From: Cytobacillus massiliigabonensis | GTDB taxonomy: Bacteria; Bacillota; Bacilli; Bacillales; Cytobacillaceae | Assembly (NCBI RefSeq): GCF_900199725.1 | Contig: NZ_LT904904.1 | Span: 2,742,466 to 2,795,292, forward strand | Direction: 5' to 3' | Length of the DNA: 52,827 nt | In this document: positions 17,406 to 26,297 of the stretch, piece by piece | How positions within the stretch are numbered: the stretch's first letter is position 1 | Layout: each line of letters starts with the position of its first letter | The notes under the pieces: model-generated | What the model saw: only the letters and a program-made list of their open reading frames with translations | The model's database searches: none | What the model was told of the DNA's origin: nothing | Program-made: the position numbers and the translations under genes

Positions 17406-18467
17406 CTAATTATTTTTGGCTGAATATTTTTTGATGGCTGGAATGATATCATTGCCAATGATTTCGATGTTTTTCATAATCTTTTCAAAAGGTACGCCAC
17501 CGAAGTCAATTTGTGCCATAAAGCGCTGCATACCATAAAGTTCATTTTGATATAGCATTTTTTCGATAACTTGTTGTGTACTGCCAACCATTAATGCATC
17601 ACGTGTATCAGGTGCTTGGGCAAATTGCTGTTTAGGGTAGCCGCCACCTCGAATCGCCTGGAATCCACCATTGATATGTGGATACATGCCTTGCAATGCT
17701 TCTTTAGTTGTATCTGCAACATAGAACAGGCTTGTTGTTGCAATTGGTAATGATTTTGAATCAAAGCCACTCTGTTCAGCTGCTTCACGATATGCATCAA
17801 CAGAGTGCTTAAAGTTGATTGCTGGTCCGCCTAATGTCGTCAGCATCATTGGAATTCCCATATGACCGGCTTTAATAGCACTCGCAGGTGGCCCACCGAC
17901 AGCACGCCAAATGGGAAGTGATCCATTTTTTGGCTGTGGCAGAATATGTGCATTTTGTAATGGAGCACGGAATTCGCCTTGCCATGTAACATGATCTTCT
18001 TCGTTTATTTTTTTGAGAAGTTCTAATTTCTCCTCGAAAATTTCCTCGTAATCCTGTAAATCAATGCCAAGTAAGTGATAAGCACCAACACGAGAACCAC
18101 GACCTGCAACGATTTCAGCACGTCCGTCTGAAATTAAATCGATTGTGGCGAAGTCCTCATACACACGTACAGGGTCTGATACGCTTAGTACCGTTGCAGA
18201 ACTTGTAATTTTAATTTTACTTGTTGCTTGGGCGATGGCACCAAGTACTACGGTATGAGCTTGAGTTGTAAAATATGTTTGATGACTTTCACCAACGCCA
18301 AATACGTCAATACCAGCTTGTTCTGCTAGTTTGCTTGCCTCAATTAGTTCATTAATTCTAGCCTGAGCTGAAATACGTTCACCTGTAATTGGGTTGGGAA
18401 TATGGTCTCCCAAAGAGTAAAGTCCAAATTCCAAGCCCTTTGATGGATTGATTCGATATTGTTCCAT
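17406..18467 (-). CDS. LLM-class flavin-dependent oxidoreductase
   Basis: A 353-residue bacterial-luciferase-like monooxygenase (TIM barrel). Family features include LEFGLYSLGDH at the start, GVGESHQTYF, KITSSATVLSVSDPVRVYEDFATIDLIS and GRAEIVAGRGS (flavin-binding region), and LPIWRAVGGPP. Such enzymes use FMNH2 and O2 to oxidise small molecules and depend on a separate reductase, which is probably the product of 16737-17303. The start is 2 bases from the dioxygenase stop, so the two are coupled. The substrate is unknown. Confidence 0.9.
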   Translation of the reverse strand: MEQYRINPSKGLEFGLYSLGDHIPNPITGERISAQARINELIEASKLAEQAGIDVFGVGESHQTYFTTQAHTVVLGAIAQATSKIKITSSATVLSVSDPVRVYEDFATIDLISDGRAEIVAGRGSRVGAYHLLGIDLQDYEEIFEEKLELLKKINEEDHVTWQGEFRAPLQNAHILPQPKNGSLPIWRAVGGPPASAIKAGHMGIPMMLTTLGGPAINFKHSVDAYREAAEQSGFDSKSLPIATTSLFYVADTTKEALQGMYPHINGGFQAIRGGGYPKQQFAQAPDTRDALMVGSTQQVIEKMLYQNELYGMQRFMAQIDFGGVPFEKIMKNIEIIGNDIIPAIKKYSAKNN

Positions 18468-18469
18468 AA

Positions 18470-19414
18470 TTAATCCCCCCCAATTGGTTGTAGGTTTTCT
18501 TCAATTTCAGTACGTCGACTTTCTAAAAACGGTGGTAAATCTAAATTTTCACCCAGTGTTTCAATATCCCCATCGATTGTAAATCCTGGTCCGTCTGTAG
18601 CAATTTCAAATAGAATCCCGTTTGATTCACGGAAGTATAAGCTCTTAAAGTAGAATCGATCCACAATGCCCGAAGAATGGAAACCGCGTGTTTGTACTTG
18701 TTTATCCCAGTAAGCAAGCTCTACCTCATCTTTAACTCGAATGGCTAAATGATGAATACTGCCACGTCCTGGTTTTTCAGAAGGACCATCTAAAGATTTC
18801 ACAACGATTTCACCAAATACTTGGCCCCGTATTGATTGGAAAATTGCTTCATCTTCCATACGTGAAACTTCTATATAGCCAAAAACTTGGGTAAGTGTAC
18901 TCGCTAGTTTATCAAGTCGGCGCACCGTCATTTCCACGGAGCCCATTCCTTGAATTTGATGTTCTACTGGCACGGTTGATTTTTCCCACGTTTCCCAATG
19001 CCGGGCTTTCTCACCTGTCGACACAAGTAACACCATGCGAAGACCTTCAGAATCTTCAAAGTGAAGGGCTGGTTTATTGGCATACGTTGTGATTTCACTA
19101 TGTTGTACGCCATATTCCTCAAAACGGTTTTTCCAATAGATTAAGCTCGCTTCAGTTGGTATAAGTAAACCGATTTGGGTGATCGCATTTGTGCCTCGGT
19201 ATGTGCGGCCTGCGAGTGGTATCTCAAAGAAAGATAATTCTGTGCCGGCACTTCCAGTTTTATCTCCATAAAATAAGTGATACATCGACGGATCATCTTG
19301 GTTTACCGTCATTTTCACTCGCCGTAACCCAAGTACGTCACGATAAAAGTAGTTATTTTGTTTTGCACTTTTTGTAATCATTGAAATATGATGATGTCCA
19401 GAAATTGTATTCAT
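18470..19414 (-). CDS. Ring-cleaving extradiol dioxygenase, VOC family (MhqA/E/O-like)
   Basis: A 314-residue protein with two glyoxalase/VOC modules. Likely metal ligands are His in SGHHHISM (residues 7-9), His in SIHHLAIRV (about 225) and Glu in LFEIATDGPGF (about 272). This is the family of B. subtilis MhqA, MhqE and MhqO, thiol-dependent or ring-opening dioxygenases that remove quinones and catechols. An MhqR-like regulator is encoded directly upstream. AGGAGG lies 7 bases before the ATG. The substrate is inferred from family and context. Confidence 0.9.
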   Translation of the reverse strand: MNTISGHHHISMITKSAKQNNYFYRDVLGLRRVKMTVNQDDPSMYHLFYGDKTGSAGTELSFFEIPLAGRTYRGTNAITQIGLLIPTEASLIYWKNRFEEYGVQHSEITTYANKPALHFEDSEGLRMVLLVSTGEKARHWETWEKSTVPVEHQIQGMGSVEMTVRRLDKLASTLTQVFGYIEVSRMEDEAIFQSIRGQVFGEIVVKSLDGPSEKPGRGSIHHLAIRVKDEVELAYWDKQVQTRGFHSSGIVDRFYFKSLYFRESNGILFEIATDGPGFTIDGDIETLGENLDLPPFLESRRTEIEENLQPIGGD

Positions 19415-19466
19415 AAGTTTTTCCTCCTAATTATCAATTGAATAATCAAGTGATGAGATAAAAAAA

Positions 19467-19922
19467 TTACCTGTTCGGCAATTTCTTTTTTTCACTATTT
19501 TTTTGTACACGTGACATGAGAGAATACAGCATTTTTTGTTCCTCTTCTGATAAACACTCATCAAAGAATGAGGATTGAAACTCAAGCTGATTCTCAAAGG
19601 CATTATCTAGTTTTTCCCGTCCCTTATTCGTTAACGAGATCGTTTTCGTTTTCCACTCTTGCTTGCGTTGAATGAGTCCTTCTTTTTCAAGTCGAGCGAG
19701 CATACGCGAAATACCACCTTGTGTCACTGTGACTTTCTCAGCTAGCTCACTTTGTGTTAATGGTTCATATGTTGAAATTTGCATTAATACATCAAATTGT
19801 GCAGTTGTTAAATCAAATTGCTTTAAAAAGTCATTTGATAGTAAATTACTTTGATGTGTAAATCGAGTAAGCCGCAGCCAGATTAACGAACCGCGAGTAT
19901 TTTTGTGCATATTGTTCATCAC
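19467..19922 (-). CDS. mhqR: MarR-family regulator, MhqR-like
   Basis: A 151-residue winged-helix repressor. The recognition region is [31 protein letters not shown], followed by the wing ([13 protein letters not shown]). It heads the operon for a VOC dioxygenase, an LLM monooxygenase and an FMN reductase. The region 53-70 bases upstream carries an 18-bp site that nearly matches the published B. subtilis MhqR consensus, so it is most likely the MhqR orthologue, released by quinone-like electrophiles. The symbol rests on the box and context rather than on sequence alone. Confidence 0.85.
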   Translation of the reverse strand: MMNNMHKNTRGSLIWLRLTRFTHQSNLLSNDFLKQFDLTTAQFDVLMQISTYEPLTQSELAEKVTVTQGGISRMLARLEKEGLIQRKQEWKTKTISLTNKGREKLDNAFENQLEFQSSFFDECLSEEEQKMLYSLMSRVQKNSEKKKLPNR

Positions 19923-19974
19923 TCCCTTTCGTCATTATCACTTTACCACTCAATTGAAAGGAGCGCAAGAGAAA

Positions 19975-19992
19975 TATCTCGAATTCGAAGTA
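19975..19992 (-). promoter_or_regulatory. MhqR box
   Basis: TATCTCGAATTCGAAGTA here matches the reported MhqR inverted repeat (tATCTcgaAtTCgAGATa) at 16 of 18 positions. A weaker related element, GAATATCGAGAATTTG, is at 20014-20029. Both lie 50-110 bases upstream of the mhqR-like start and would allow autoregulation of the operon. Confidence 0.72.
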
Positions 19993-20084
19993 TTTTACTA
20001 AAGATGACAATATGAATATCGAGAATTTGTCCAAAAAAGATAGGAGTTAAAACCTTTAGAACACTCTTATCATGTTTTTTCAAA

Positions 20085-20122
20085 CAAATAGCCGTTACCC
20101 TTTATTAGGTAACGGCTATTTG
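20085..20122. terminator. Perfect 15-bp hairpin terminator
   Basis: CAAATAGCCGTTACC (20085-20099) pairs with GGTAACGGCTATTTG (20108-20122). It lies 20 bases after the stop of the beta-propeller lipoprotein gene. The T run on the minus strand is interrupted (TTTGAAAA), so read-through is possible. Confidence 0.8.
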
Positions 20123-20142
20123 AACTCATTTATTTTTATTCC

Positions 20143-21327
20143 CTAGTTCATAATACTAATCCCATTAGGTACTTCCCCGACTTCAATTGTATCAATCACT
20201 TTATTTTGTTCTGTGTCGATAATCGTAACCGTATTTTCAAACATATTTGTCACATAGAGCCGCTTGCTATCAGAGCTTGTTACAACTCCATGTGCACCTT
20301 TCCCTGTTTCAATCGTAGCTGTTACTTTTTTTTCAGCTAGGTCTACTACAGAAACAGAATTTGATGGAAGTTCTTCTGATCCTTGATTTGCAACGTATGC
20401 AAATTTATTGTTTCCATCAATATAGACTTGGGCAGGACCATTTCCAACTTCTACTTTTTCAACCTGTTCCGTTTCTACATCTACAATTGCAAGCATATTT
20501 TCTGCGTTCAAAGTAGCTACAAGCGTTTTACCATCAGATGTAATGCCTGTTGTAACTGGTGTTGAACCAACCTTAATTCTTTTCTCTTCCTTTAACAATT
20601 CTAAATTTACAACACTCACTGTATCTTCGCTCATATTTGCAATATATGCCCTTTGACTATCTGCGGAAATTCTAAAACCGTGTGGGCCTTTTCCAGTAAT
20701 AATCGTGTCTGTTACAGTAAAATTATTCATATCTATCACTGAAATATTATTATCTTCCGAATTTGTTACTAATGCATACTTCCCATCCTCTGTGAAAACA
20801 AAGTGAGCTGGATGGCTGCCTACTTCAACAGTATTTAACAATTCATTTGTTTCAATGTCATAGAACAGAGCTATTCCCATGGAGCCTCCCCCATGTGATT
20901 GATCGTTATTTGAACTACTTTCATTTGATTTCCCGTGTGAATCACCGTGTGTATCATTTCCATCTGACTCCCCATGAGAATCTTCCCCGTGTCCCTCTCC
21001 CCCTCCTGGGATAACTGTAGCACCTAGCATTTTTCCATCTGGTGATACCTGAACATTATGGACTACACCATCAACATCGATTGTATCTACCACCTTATCA
21101 GTAGCTGCATCTATTTTGGAGATACTTCCACCCTCATTGGCAGTAAAATAAAAATGGAATGTTTCTAAGTCGGATTCACTTGAACTCTTGTTTTCGTCTG
21201 AAGACTTATTTACTTCATTAGCATTTGCTTCGGCTTCAGAATTTTTATCGGTCCCTGTACTACAACCTGTGAGTATTACTCCCAGAACCACTAGTATTAT
21301 GATAAAACTCAGCTTTACTTTTTTCAC
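20143..21327 (-). CDS. YVTN/YncE-type beta-propeller lipoprotein with His-rich insert
   Basis: A 394-residue lipoprotein (lipobox LTGCS) with a Ser/Glu-rich linker and a beta-propeller of repeated blades: FTANEGGSISKIDAATDKVVDTI, YALVTNSEDNNISVIDMNN, YIANMSEDTVSVVNLE, YVANQGSEE, YVTNMFENTVTIIDTEQNKVIDTI. Blade 1-2 is interrupted at about residues 110-150 by a Gly/His/Asp/Ser-rich loop with several HG and GH pairs, such as GEGHGEDSHGE and DTHGDSHGK, which could bind metal. Surface exposed. A metal-related role is inferred; it stands alone with its own terminator. Confidence 0.87.
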   Translation of the reverse strand: MKKVKLSFIIILVVLGVILTGCSTGTDKNSEAEANANEVNKSSDENKSSSESDLETFHFYFTANEGGSISKIDAATDKVVDTIDVDGVVHNVQVSPDGKMLGATVIPGGGEGHGEDSHGESDGNDTHGDSHGKSNESSSNNDQSHGGGSMGIALFYDIETNELLNTVEVGSHPAHFVFTEDGKYALVTNSEDNNISVIDMNNFTVTDTIITGKGPHGFRISADSQRAYIANMSEDTVSVVNLELLKEEKRIKVGSTPVTTGITSDGKTLVATLNAENMLAIVDVETEQVEKVEVGNGPAQVYIDGNNKFAYVANQGSEELPSNSVSVVDLAEKKVTATIETGKGAHGVVTSSDSKRLYVTNMFENTVTIIDTEQNKVIDTIEVGEVPNGISIMN

Positions 21328-21854
21328 TATTTCTCCTCCTTTTTTCTTACATAGTAGTTATAATAATGACTGCAATTTCTTCAAAGTGTGATGCAGTTCA
21401 CTCAGAAAAAAAAAGAATGCCAACATAGTAATGTTCTGTGAAAATCCATAGAAACTGCAAACTTACCTAATAAAATTAATTAATTTGCTAAATGTTTTAC
21501 TTATTGACTTTTTATGAACTAATATTTTCTTTCCGAATTTCTATAATTACAAAACAAAAAACTCGTCATTTATTGACGAGCGCAAGATCATATATTTCAT
21601 AAATCAGCCTTGATATTTTCTCATTCTCTAGGTTCCAAATAGAAATATAGGTTAACTTAAGCTCTCATATTCCTTTTTTTCTTCTGCAAATCTTCTTACC
21701 TCCGAAGCAACAATTAGAAAATCACTTACTTTTTATTGGCTGTTGTACACATTTTATTTATTTTGAAAGTTGTCCCTTTTGGCCACAGAAGTAATAAAGA
21801 GTATTATATTACCTTCGATAAAAGAATAACCCACTCTCTATAATCTACAAAAGT
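21328..21854. other. Gap of about 530 bases without a supported gene
   Basis: Contains the hairpin terminator at 21556-21580. On the minus strand, 21726-21652 reads SDFLIVASEVRRFAEEKKEYES, resembling the hairpin tip of a methyl-accepting chemotaxis protein (VVADEVRKLAEES), but with no surrounding domain; at most it is a tiny remnant. Nothing else is supported. Confidence 0.4.
21556..21580 (-). terminator. Hairpin terminator (minus strand)
   Basis: CTCGTCA (21562-21568) and TGACGAG (21574-21580) form a perfect 7-bp stem, followed on the minus strand by TTTTTTG. It lies about 275 bases after the acetyltransferase stop. Confidence 0.7.
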
Positions 21855-22595
21855 TCAATTAGAATGTCCTTTTAATCTATAGGTGAATTTTTTTTCGAAC
21901 ATTTGACAACCATTCACCTGAAAGATGCGCTGCATGGGGATGTTTTTATGTCCAGTTGCCCCGATATAATAAGAGGCTCCCATATTTTTAAGGAAATACA
22001 ATGAAAGTTTGTGAAGTATTGAACCCCAGCCTTTTCTCCGATACCTGGGGAGTAACCCAAAATAAAAAATTCTGCCCTCATCAGCAGTACCCGGTTCGAT
22101 GTGAGGCATGGTGATGCCTATAGGACTATTTCCATAAAATGCGATCAAACAACTTTTGGCATAATCATGACCCAGTTCCGACTTCATTCCTATAAATTCC
22201 TTTTCAACGGAAAGGGTTGAAGAAGCATTTAACATGCCTATGGTAGTTTCTTGCCAAACCTCTTTAAATAAATCAGCGGATGTTTGTTCGATCGATTTTA
22301 TTTCGATAAATCCTTTCCCGCTGTGTTTAAAAGAAGACAGATCTCGTTTATAAAAATATTGTGTCTCCTGCTGCCAAAAATCAAAAGTCCTAAGCAGATC
22401 AAGATATTCAATATTCGCAGATTCTTTTTCGTTTAAGACGATTGATACAGATTGAATTCCATTCTCTCTTACGTACACCATCATCTCTTGCAGAAGTTTT
22501 TCAAAGTGTCTTATAGAGGATACCCTGCCAATATCCTCTATAACAAAATAATTTGGTGTCCCATCAAGAATTTTTAATCCTAATGATATGTGCAC
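21855..22595 (-). CDS. GNAT-family N-acetyltransferase
   Basis: About 246 residues. GTG at 22595 is preferred over TTG at 22601 because AAAGGAAG directly abuts the TTG but is about 6 bases from the GTG. The C-terminal half is a GNAT domain: IEIKSIEQTSADLFKEVW opens it, GRIFYFGLLPRYRRKGWGSILHK is the acetyl-CoA-binding beta4-loop-alpha3, and a second stretch is YIGATGHKNIPMQRIFQVNG. The N-terminal 100 residues form a diverged domain, perhaps a second degenerate GNAT fold. The substrate is unknown. Single gene. Confidence 0.85.
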   Translation of the reverse strand: MHISLGLKILDGTPNYFVIEDIGRVSSIRHFEKLLQEMMVYVRENGIQSVSIVLNEKESANIEYLDLLRTFDFWQQETQYFYKRDLSSFKHSGKGFIEIKSIEQTSADLFKEVWQETTIGMLNASSTLSVEKEFIGMKSELGHDYAKSCLIAFYGNSPIGITMPHIEPGTADEGRIFYFGLLPRYRRKGWGSILHKLSLYFLKNMGASYYIGATGHKNIPMQRIFQVNGCQMFEKKFTYRLKGHSN

Positions 22596-22806
22596 TTCCA
22601 ACTTCCTTTCTTTCGTAATTCTTTAGCTATTGAAACAAAGTAAAAACAGGCATAGCCTTATTCCAGAGTCATATTTATACGCTGATTATCCATCAATCGA
22701 AAACACTCAAACCACGAGAACACTTGCAATAAAAGAAAAAGAACACTTTCTTTACTCAATGAAAGCGTCCTTTTTTAAAAGACTTTAAACGATTGGATTT
22801 CTAAAA

Positions 22807-23790
22807 TTAAATATCCATTCCAAAATAAGAAGATTCATTTTTCATCCCTTGTTTCAAATCCTCTCTCAAACTTACTAACCACTCAGGTTCATTCTCCCAC
22901 TTTTCCTCTACTGATCTTAATACACGAATATACCCATATAAATTAGCAAAGCGTCTGCAAGCTGGTAATAAAGATAGCATATCATCTGAAAGTTCATATT
23001 CTGTACGATATCCATCCATAAAGCATTGTTGTTTTTGCTGAAATATATCAGCTGGTATACAATCTTGCAAACTATCAAGAGCTTGTACAATATCCATTAC
23101 ATACCAGTGATACATAGCATCGTCAAAATCAATTATGTTACAGGATTGGGACTTTTCATCATAGAATACATTATCATATTCAAAATCATAATGAATCAGT
23201 CCAAAATTGCTTTTTGTAATAGGAATAGAATCAAAATAGACTTGGAGTAATTTTGTTTCCATTAAAGCTGATGTTTCATTTGGAAAATCTATTAGAATTG
23301 TTTGAATCCAATTTAACACGTCACTGTATGACCATCTCTTGTTTTTTATAGGTTTATATTTACTAGATAATTGATGAAGTTTTCCTAATGCTTTTCCATA
23401 ATTGAAGATGATCCTATCATTTAATTCAGTCCTGTCAAGCTGAATGCCTGCTACACGTTTAAATACAGAAGCAAAGTAATCGCCCCATGGGGTTTGTGCT
23501 TCAACAAGTTCTTCTCCATTTTTTGATGCAACTGTTTCTAGAACACCATACTGTTTTGAACTTAAATAAGAAATAAATTCTAGTTCTGCTAAAATATTAT
23601 TTTTCAGCTTCTCTGACATTGGAGAAAATCTTAACATTTGAGTCCTGCCTTGGTTTTGAAAAGGATAAATAGCATTTGAAGATATCCTATAGTATTTAAA
23701 TAAGTCGATAGATTTCTCATCATATTCCCAGTTATTCAATAACATTTCTGCTAAATTCACATTGTCAAAAAGATATTTTAATTTCAACAT
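22807..23790 (-). CDS. APH-family phosphotransferase (kinase-like fold)
   Basis: A 327-residue protein with the aminoglycoside-phosphotransferase/choline-kinase fold. The Brenner-type catalytic motif is LIHYDFEYDNVFYDE (HxD with downstream Asn, about residues 196-210), and the metal-binding segment is CNIIDFDDAMYHWYVMDIVQAL (about 218-239). The N-lobe has no clear resistance-enzyme signature. Relatives in Bacilli include spore-coat kinase-like CotS/YcbJ and uncharacterised small-molecule kinases. The gene stands alone; GGGAG lies 13 bases before the ATG, a slightly long spacing. Confidence 0.85.
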   Translation of the reverse strand: MLKLKYLFDNVNLAEMLLNNWEYDEKSIDLFKYYRISSNAIYPFQNQGRTQMLRFSPMSEKLKNNILAELEFISYLSSKQYGVLETVASKNGEELVEAQTPWGDYFASVFKRVAGIQLDRTELNDRIIFNYGKALGKLHQLSSKYKPIKNKRWSYSDVLNWIQTILIDFPNETSALMETKLLQVYFDSIPITKSNFGLIHYDFEYDNVFYDEKSQSCNIIDFDDAMYHWYVMDIVQALDSLQDCIPADIFQQKQQCFMDGYRTEYELSDDMLSLLPACRRFANLYGYIRVLRSVEEKWENEPEWLVSLREDLKQGMKNESSYFGMDI

Positions 23791-24211
23791 AATAAATAGA
23801 CAACTCCCTACGATTTTTTATTTATTTACTTCTCAATATCTTTTTTGAAAATACCAACTGGAATTAAATCTTTATTAATCAAACAAAAAAACCACAGAAT
23901 TATATTAAATAACCCTGTGGCTCAAAATGTTTAATCCATAACAAAAAAGCCTGTGCTTTATATTGCCCAAGCTCAAATCATACGACAAATCATCCAACTT
24001 TTAACTAATTTAATCCGTATGAGTGAGAGGCAATATATTTAATTTCCAAGGTTATCTTCATGAAATTTATCATTGCGTTATCTCACTCCCTTCTGTAATA
24101 TTACAAAAAATATATCAATTAAAATTTCAAAAATCAATACTTAATTGCTATGCTTAATATACTTTAATTTACTTTTATAATCTTTCTCTGACTTTATTAT
24201 AATAAACTCGC
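23791..24211. other. Gap of about 420 bases without a supported gene
   Basis: Holds a hairpin with arms CCACAG (from 23891) and CTGTGG (ending 23921) preceded by an A run, which on the minus strand would act as a weak terminator. A 21-codon minus-strand frame at about 24075 (MINFMKITLEIKYI start, GGGAGTG upstream) is possible but unsupported. The rest is AT-rich and featureless. Confidence 0.35.
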
Positions 24212-24730
24212 TTATATGTTCTTTTGAAACAAAGAATGTCCATCAGCATTACCAACTTTTTCAAAGCCATAATTACGATAAAATTCATTTAATTTACTAT
24301 TATTCCCTACGCAATCCAATCTTAAGGAATTTTTCCCTTCTTTTTCAAGAATAGTTTCCATCCATTGTAAAATTTTTTTTCCTAAACCAGAACCGATTTT
24401 AGTTCGACTAATGGCTAGTCTATGCAGGTATACAGCCCCATCATTTAAATTTCCCCACGTATATTTATCCCAAGAGCTCTGAGTCGGATACAGCGTAAAC
24501 GTAGCCACAATCACTCCATCTCTTTTTACAATATAAGTATTATTATTATTTATTGCTTGTCTTACTTCATCATCTTCCCCTCCAGCCGCTAGGAATCCCC
24601 ATTGATCTATCCCTTTTTCTTTTAGCCATTTTGCAACATCTTTTAGAAGGTCTAATATTTTGTCTGCATCTTTACTCATTGCTATAGATACTTCATATAC
24701 GCTATCTAAAGAAACTAAGTTATTTGGCAT
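24212..24730 (-). CDS. GNAT-family N-acetyltransferase
   Basis: A 172-residue acetyltransferase. ATG at 24730 is chosen because GGAGG lies 8 bases upstream; the longer TTG start overlaps that site. It opens with KDADKILDLLKDVAKWLKEKG, then has VYLHRLAISRTKIGSGLGKKILQWME, the acetyl-CoA-binding loop in the diverged form SGLG, and SLRLDCVGNNSKLNEFYRNYGF, the C-terminal beta5-alpha4 region. Relatives act on amino groups of small molecules; the substrate is unknown. It is unrelated in detail to the acetyltransferase at 21855. Confidence 0.88.
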   Translation of the reverse strand: MPNNLVSLDSVYEVSIAMSKDADKILDLLKDVAKWLKEKGIDQWGFLAAGGEDDEVRQAINNNNTYIVKRDGVIVATFTLYPTQSSWDKYTWGNLNDGAVYLHRLAISRTKIGSGLGKKILQWMETILEKEGKNSLRLDCVGNNSKLNEFYRNYGFEKVGNADGHSLFQKNI

Positions 24731-24821
24731 TTTGCATTCCTCCAATTTTCGAATATCTCACCTTGATATCCAGTATGATTTTACAAACATCTCGATTCTT
24801 TTTAGGAACAAACTTATTTAT

Positions 24822-25058
24822 CTATGATTTTACTAATCTTTTTATTAATTGCACGATCAAACTAATAATAACCGACAGAATTGTATAGACCACCACCCAG
24901 ATTAAAAAGGATTCATTAAATACTGTAAACAACAAGAATGTAAAAACAATTAATGTTAATGCAGGCACCACAAACCATTTTTTAAACAAAAATATTCCAA
25001 TTATTGAAGCTACAATAACCATTGCAGGAAAAATTAAAAGAACGAATTGAAATTCCAT
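24822..25058 (-). CDS. Small membrane protein, DUF2651-like
   Basis: A 78-residue hydrophobic protein. ATG at 25058 is chosen because GAGGAG lies about 8 bases upstream; the frame runs 19 codons further but without a good start. MEFQFVLLIFPAMVIVASII opens the first helix, and two more follow before LIVQLIKRLVKS. The topology and composition fit the DUF2651 (YbeC-like) family of Bacilli; function unknown. Single gene between an acetyltransferase and a Nudix gene. Confidence 0.75.
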   Translation of the reverse strand: MEFQFVLLIFPAMVIVASIIGIFLFKKWFVVPALTLIVFTFLLFTVFNESFLIWVVVYTILSVIISLIVQLIKRLVKS

Positions 25059-25225
25059 TATTTTTCTCCTCTTTTCATAAAACTCTCTTAATTTTGCAAA
25101 TTCTTTTAGTATCAATTTGTTGATTGAAAAGTGCGTAAGTCTATCTTTAGATGTTTTCCCTGCATTGCATTAACCAAATTTTACCTCCAATATTAAAATC
25201 CCATTAGTTCAAAAAATAAGATAAC

Positions 25226-25672
25226 CTAAATAAAATGTTTTTCAATAATTAACTTCGCCCTTTCATCAAGTCGAGAAGGTAATTCCTTAATTGAGAAATA
25301 TTTTAAATCCAAACTTTCACCATCATTCATTGCTAACTCACCGCTTGAATCTTGTGCTAAGAAAACACAAATAACATTATAGACTTCGTCACCATTTGGA
25401 AATTTAAAGTAAAGATTTTTTCCTGACAAAATATCAATAAACTTTAAACTCTTTGCTTGAAGACCCGTTTCCTCGAAGAGTTCACGTTCAGCAGTTTCTT
25501 CTAAGCTTTCACCAATTTCCATTGCCCCACCTGGCAACCCCCATTCTTTTGTATCAGAACGATGCTGAAATAAAATCTCTTTTTTATTATTCATAACTAT
25601 AATTGTAGAACCAACTATAATAAATGGCCTGCTGCCAATAAGTTCTCTTATATCCTTTATGTATTCACCCAT
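25226..25672 (-). CDS. Nudix hydrolase
   Basis: A 148-residue protein with a complete Nudix box, GGAMEIGESLEETAEREL continuing to FEETGL (GX5EX7REUXEEXGU), hydrolysing nucleoside-diphosphate-linked substrates using Mg2+. ATG at 25672 is chosen because GGAGTGAGGG lies just upstream and because related proteins begin with a short helix (MGEYIKDIRELIGSRP). The frame extends 28 codons further but without a good start. Substrate unknown; relatives include YjhB and general house-cleaning enzymes. Confidence 0.88.
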   Translation of the reverse strand: MGEYIKDIRELIGSRPFIIVGSTIIVMNNKKEILFQHRSDTKEWGLPGGAMEIGESLEETAERELFEETGLQAKSLKFIDILSGKNLYFKFPNGDEVYNVICVFLAQDSSGELAMNDGESLDLKYFSIKELPSRLDERAKLIIEKHFI

Positions 25673-25934
25673 TTTTCCCTCACTCCAATTGACCAATTGT
25701 TTCATTAATTCTCTTTCTATATACGAAAATCCTGCTTCACAATCTTCGCTTTCCAAAATATTTCCAGCTTCCGTATAGAGTCATTAATGGTTTATTATCA
25801 TTCCCTCTAAGTTGTATTCGTCTCGATTTGCTTTCTCAATGTTGCACCTATCATAACAATCGTATATTGTTGAAATCAGCTATATGGTTTATCAACTTAA
25901 ACCATTAAACTGATTTTTGGAGGTATTTTACTGA

Positions 25935-26294
25935 ATGAATAAACAGGACCAACTAAAAATGATCAAAGAGGATTTTATTAATTGTCAAAAAGTACTATTA
26001 GCGATTGGGGATGAAACACGTCAAGCGATTTTGCTCGTTTTAATGGGAACAGACTGCCAAACAGGCTTGCGTGTAGGTGAAATCACGGAACAAACACATC
26101 TTTCCCGCCCTGCGGTGTCCCATCATCTTAAAATCTTGCGTGATGCTGGTATTATTTTAATGCGTAAAGAAGGGACAAAAAACTTTTATTATATTAACGT
26201 ACGTTCAGAATTAGATTTATTAAAAACGCTTGTCTTGGATATTGATACGTTCATGCAGAACTTTTATGTAAATGATGGAATTTCGGAGGGATAA
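25935..26294 (+). CDS. ArsR-family transcriptional regulator
   Basis: A 119-residue winged-helix protein. The DNA-recognition region is VGEITEQTHLSRPAVSHHLKILRDAGIILMRKEG, preceded by LLAIGDETRQAILLVLMG. No metal-binding Cys cluster typical of ArsR or CadC is seen, so it may sense an organic or redox signal. GGAGG lies 12 bases before the ATG. It is followed 3 bases later by a medium-chain oxidoreductase with which it forms an operon and which it probably regulates. Confidence 0.9.
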   Translation: MNKQDQLKMIKEDFINCQKVLLAIGDETRQAILLVLMGTDCQTGLRVGEITEQTHLSRPAVSHHLKILRDAGIILMRKEGTKNFYYINVRSELDLLKTLVLDIDTFMQNFYVNDGISEG

Positions 26295-26297
26295 GCA

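Noticed and set aside
17197..17409. 70-residue plus-strand frame over the FMN reductase start and the micro-ORF
   Set aside because: Antisense to two better-supported features and without a ribosome-binding site.
21652..21726. Methyl-accepting chemotaxis protein fragment (minus strand)
   Set aside because: Only about 20 similar residues with no domain on either side; too short to call a pseudogene.
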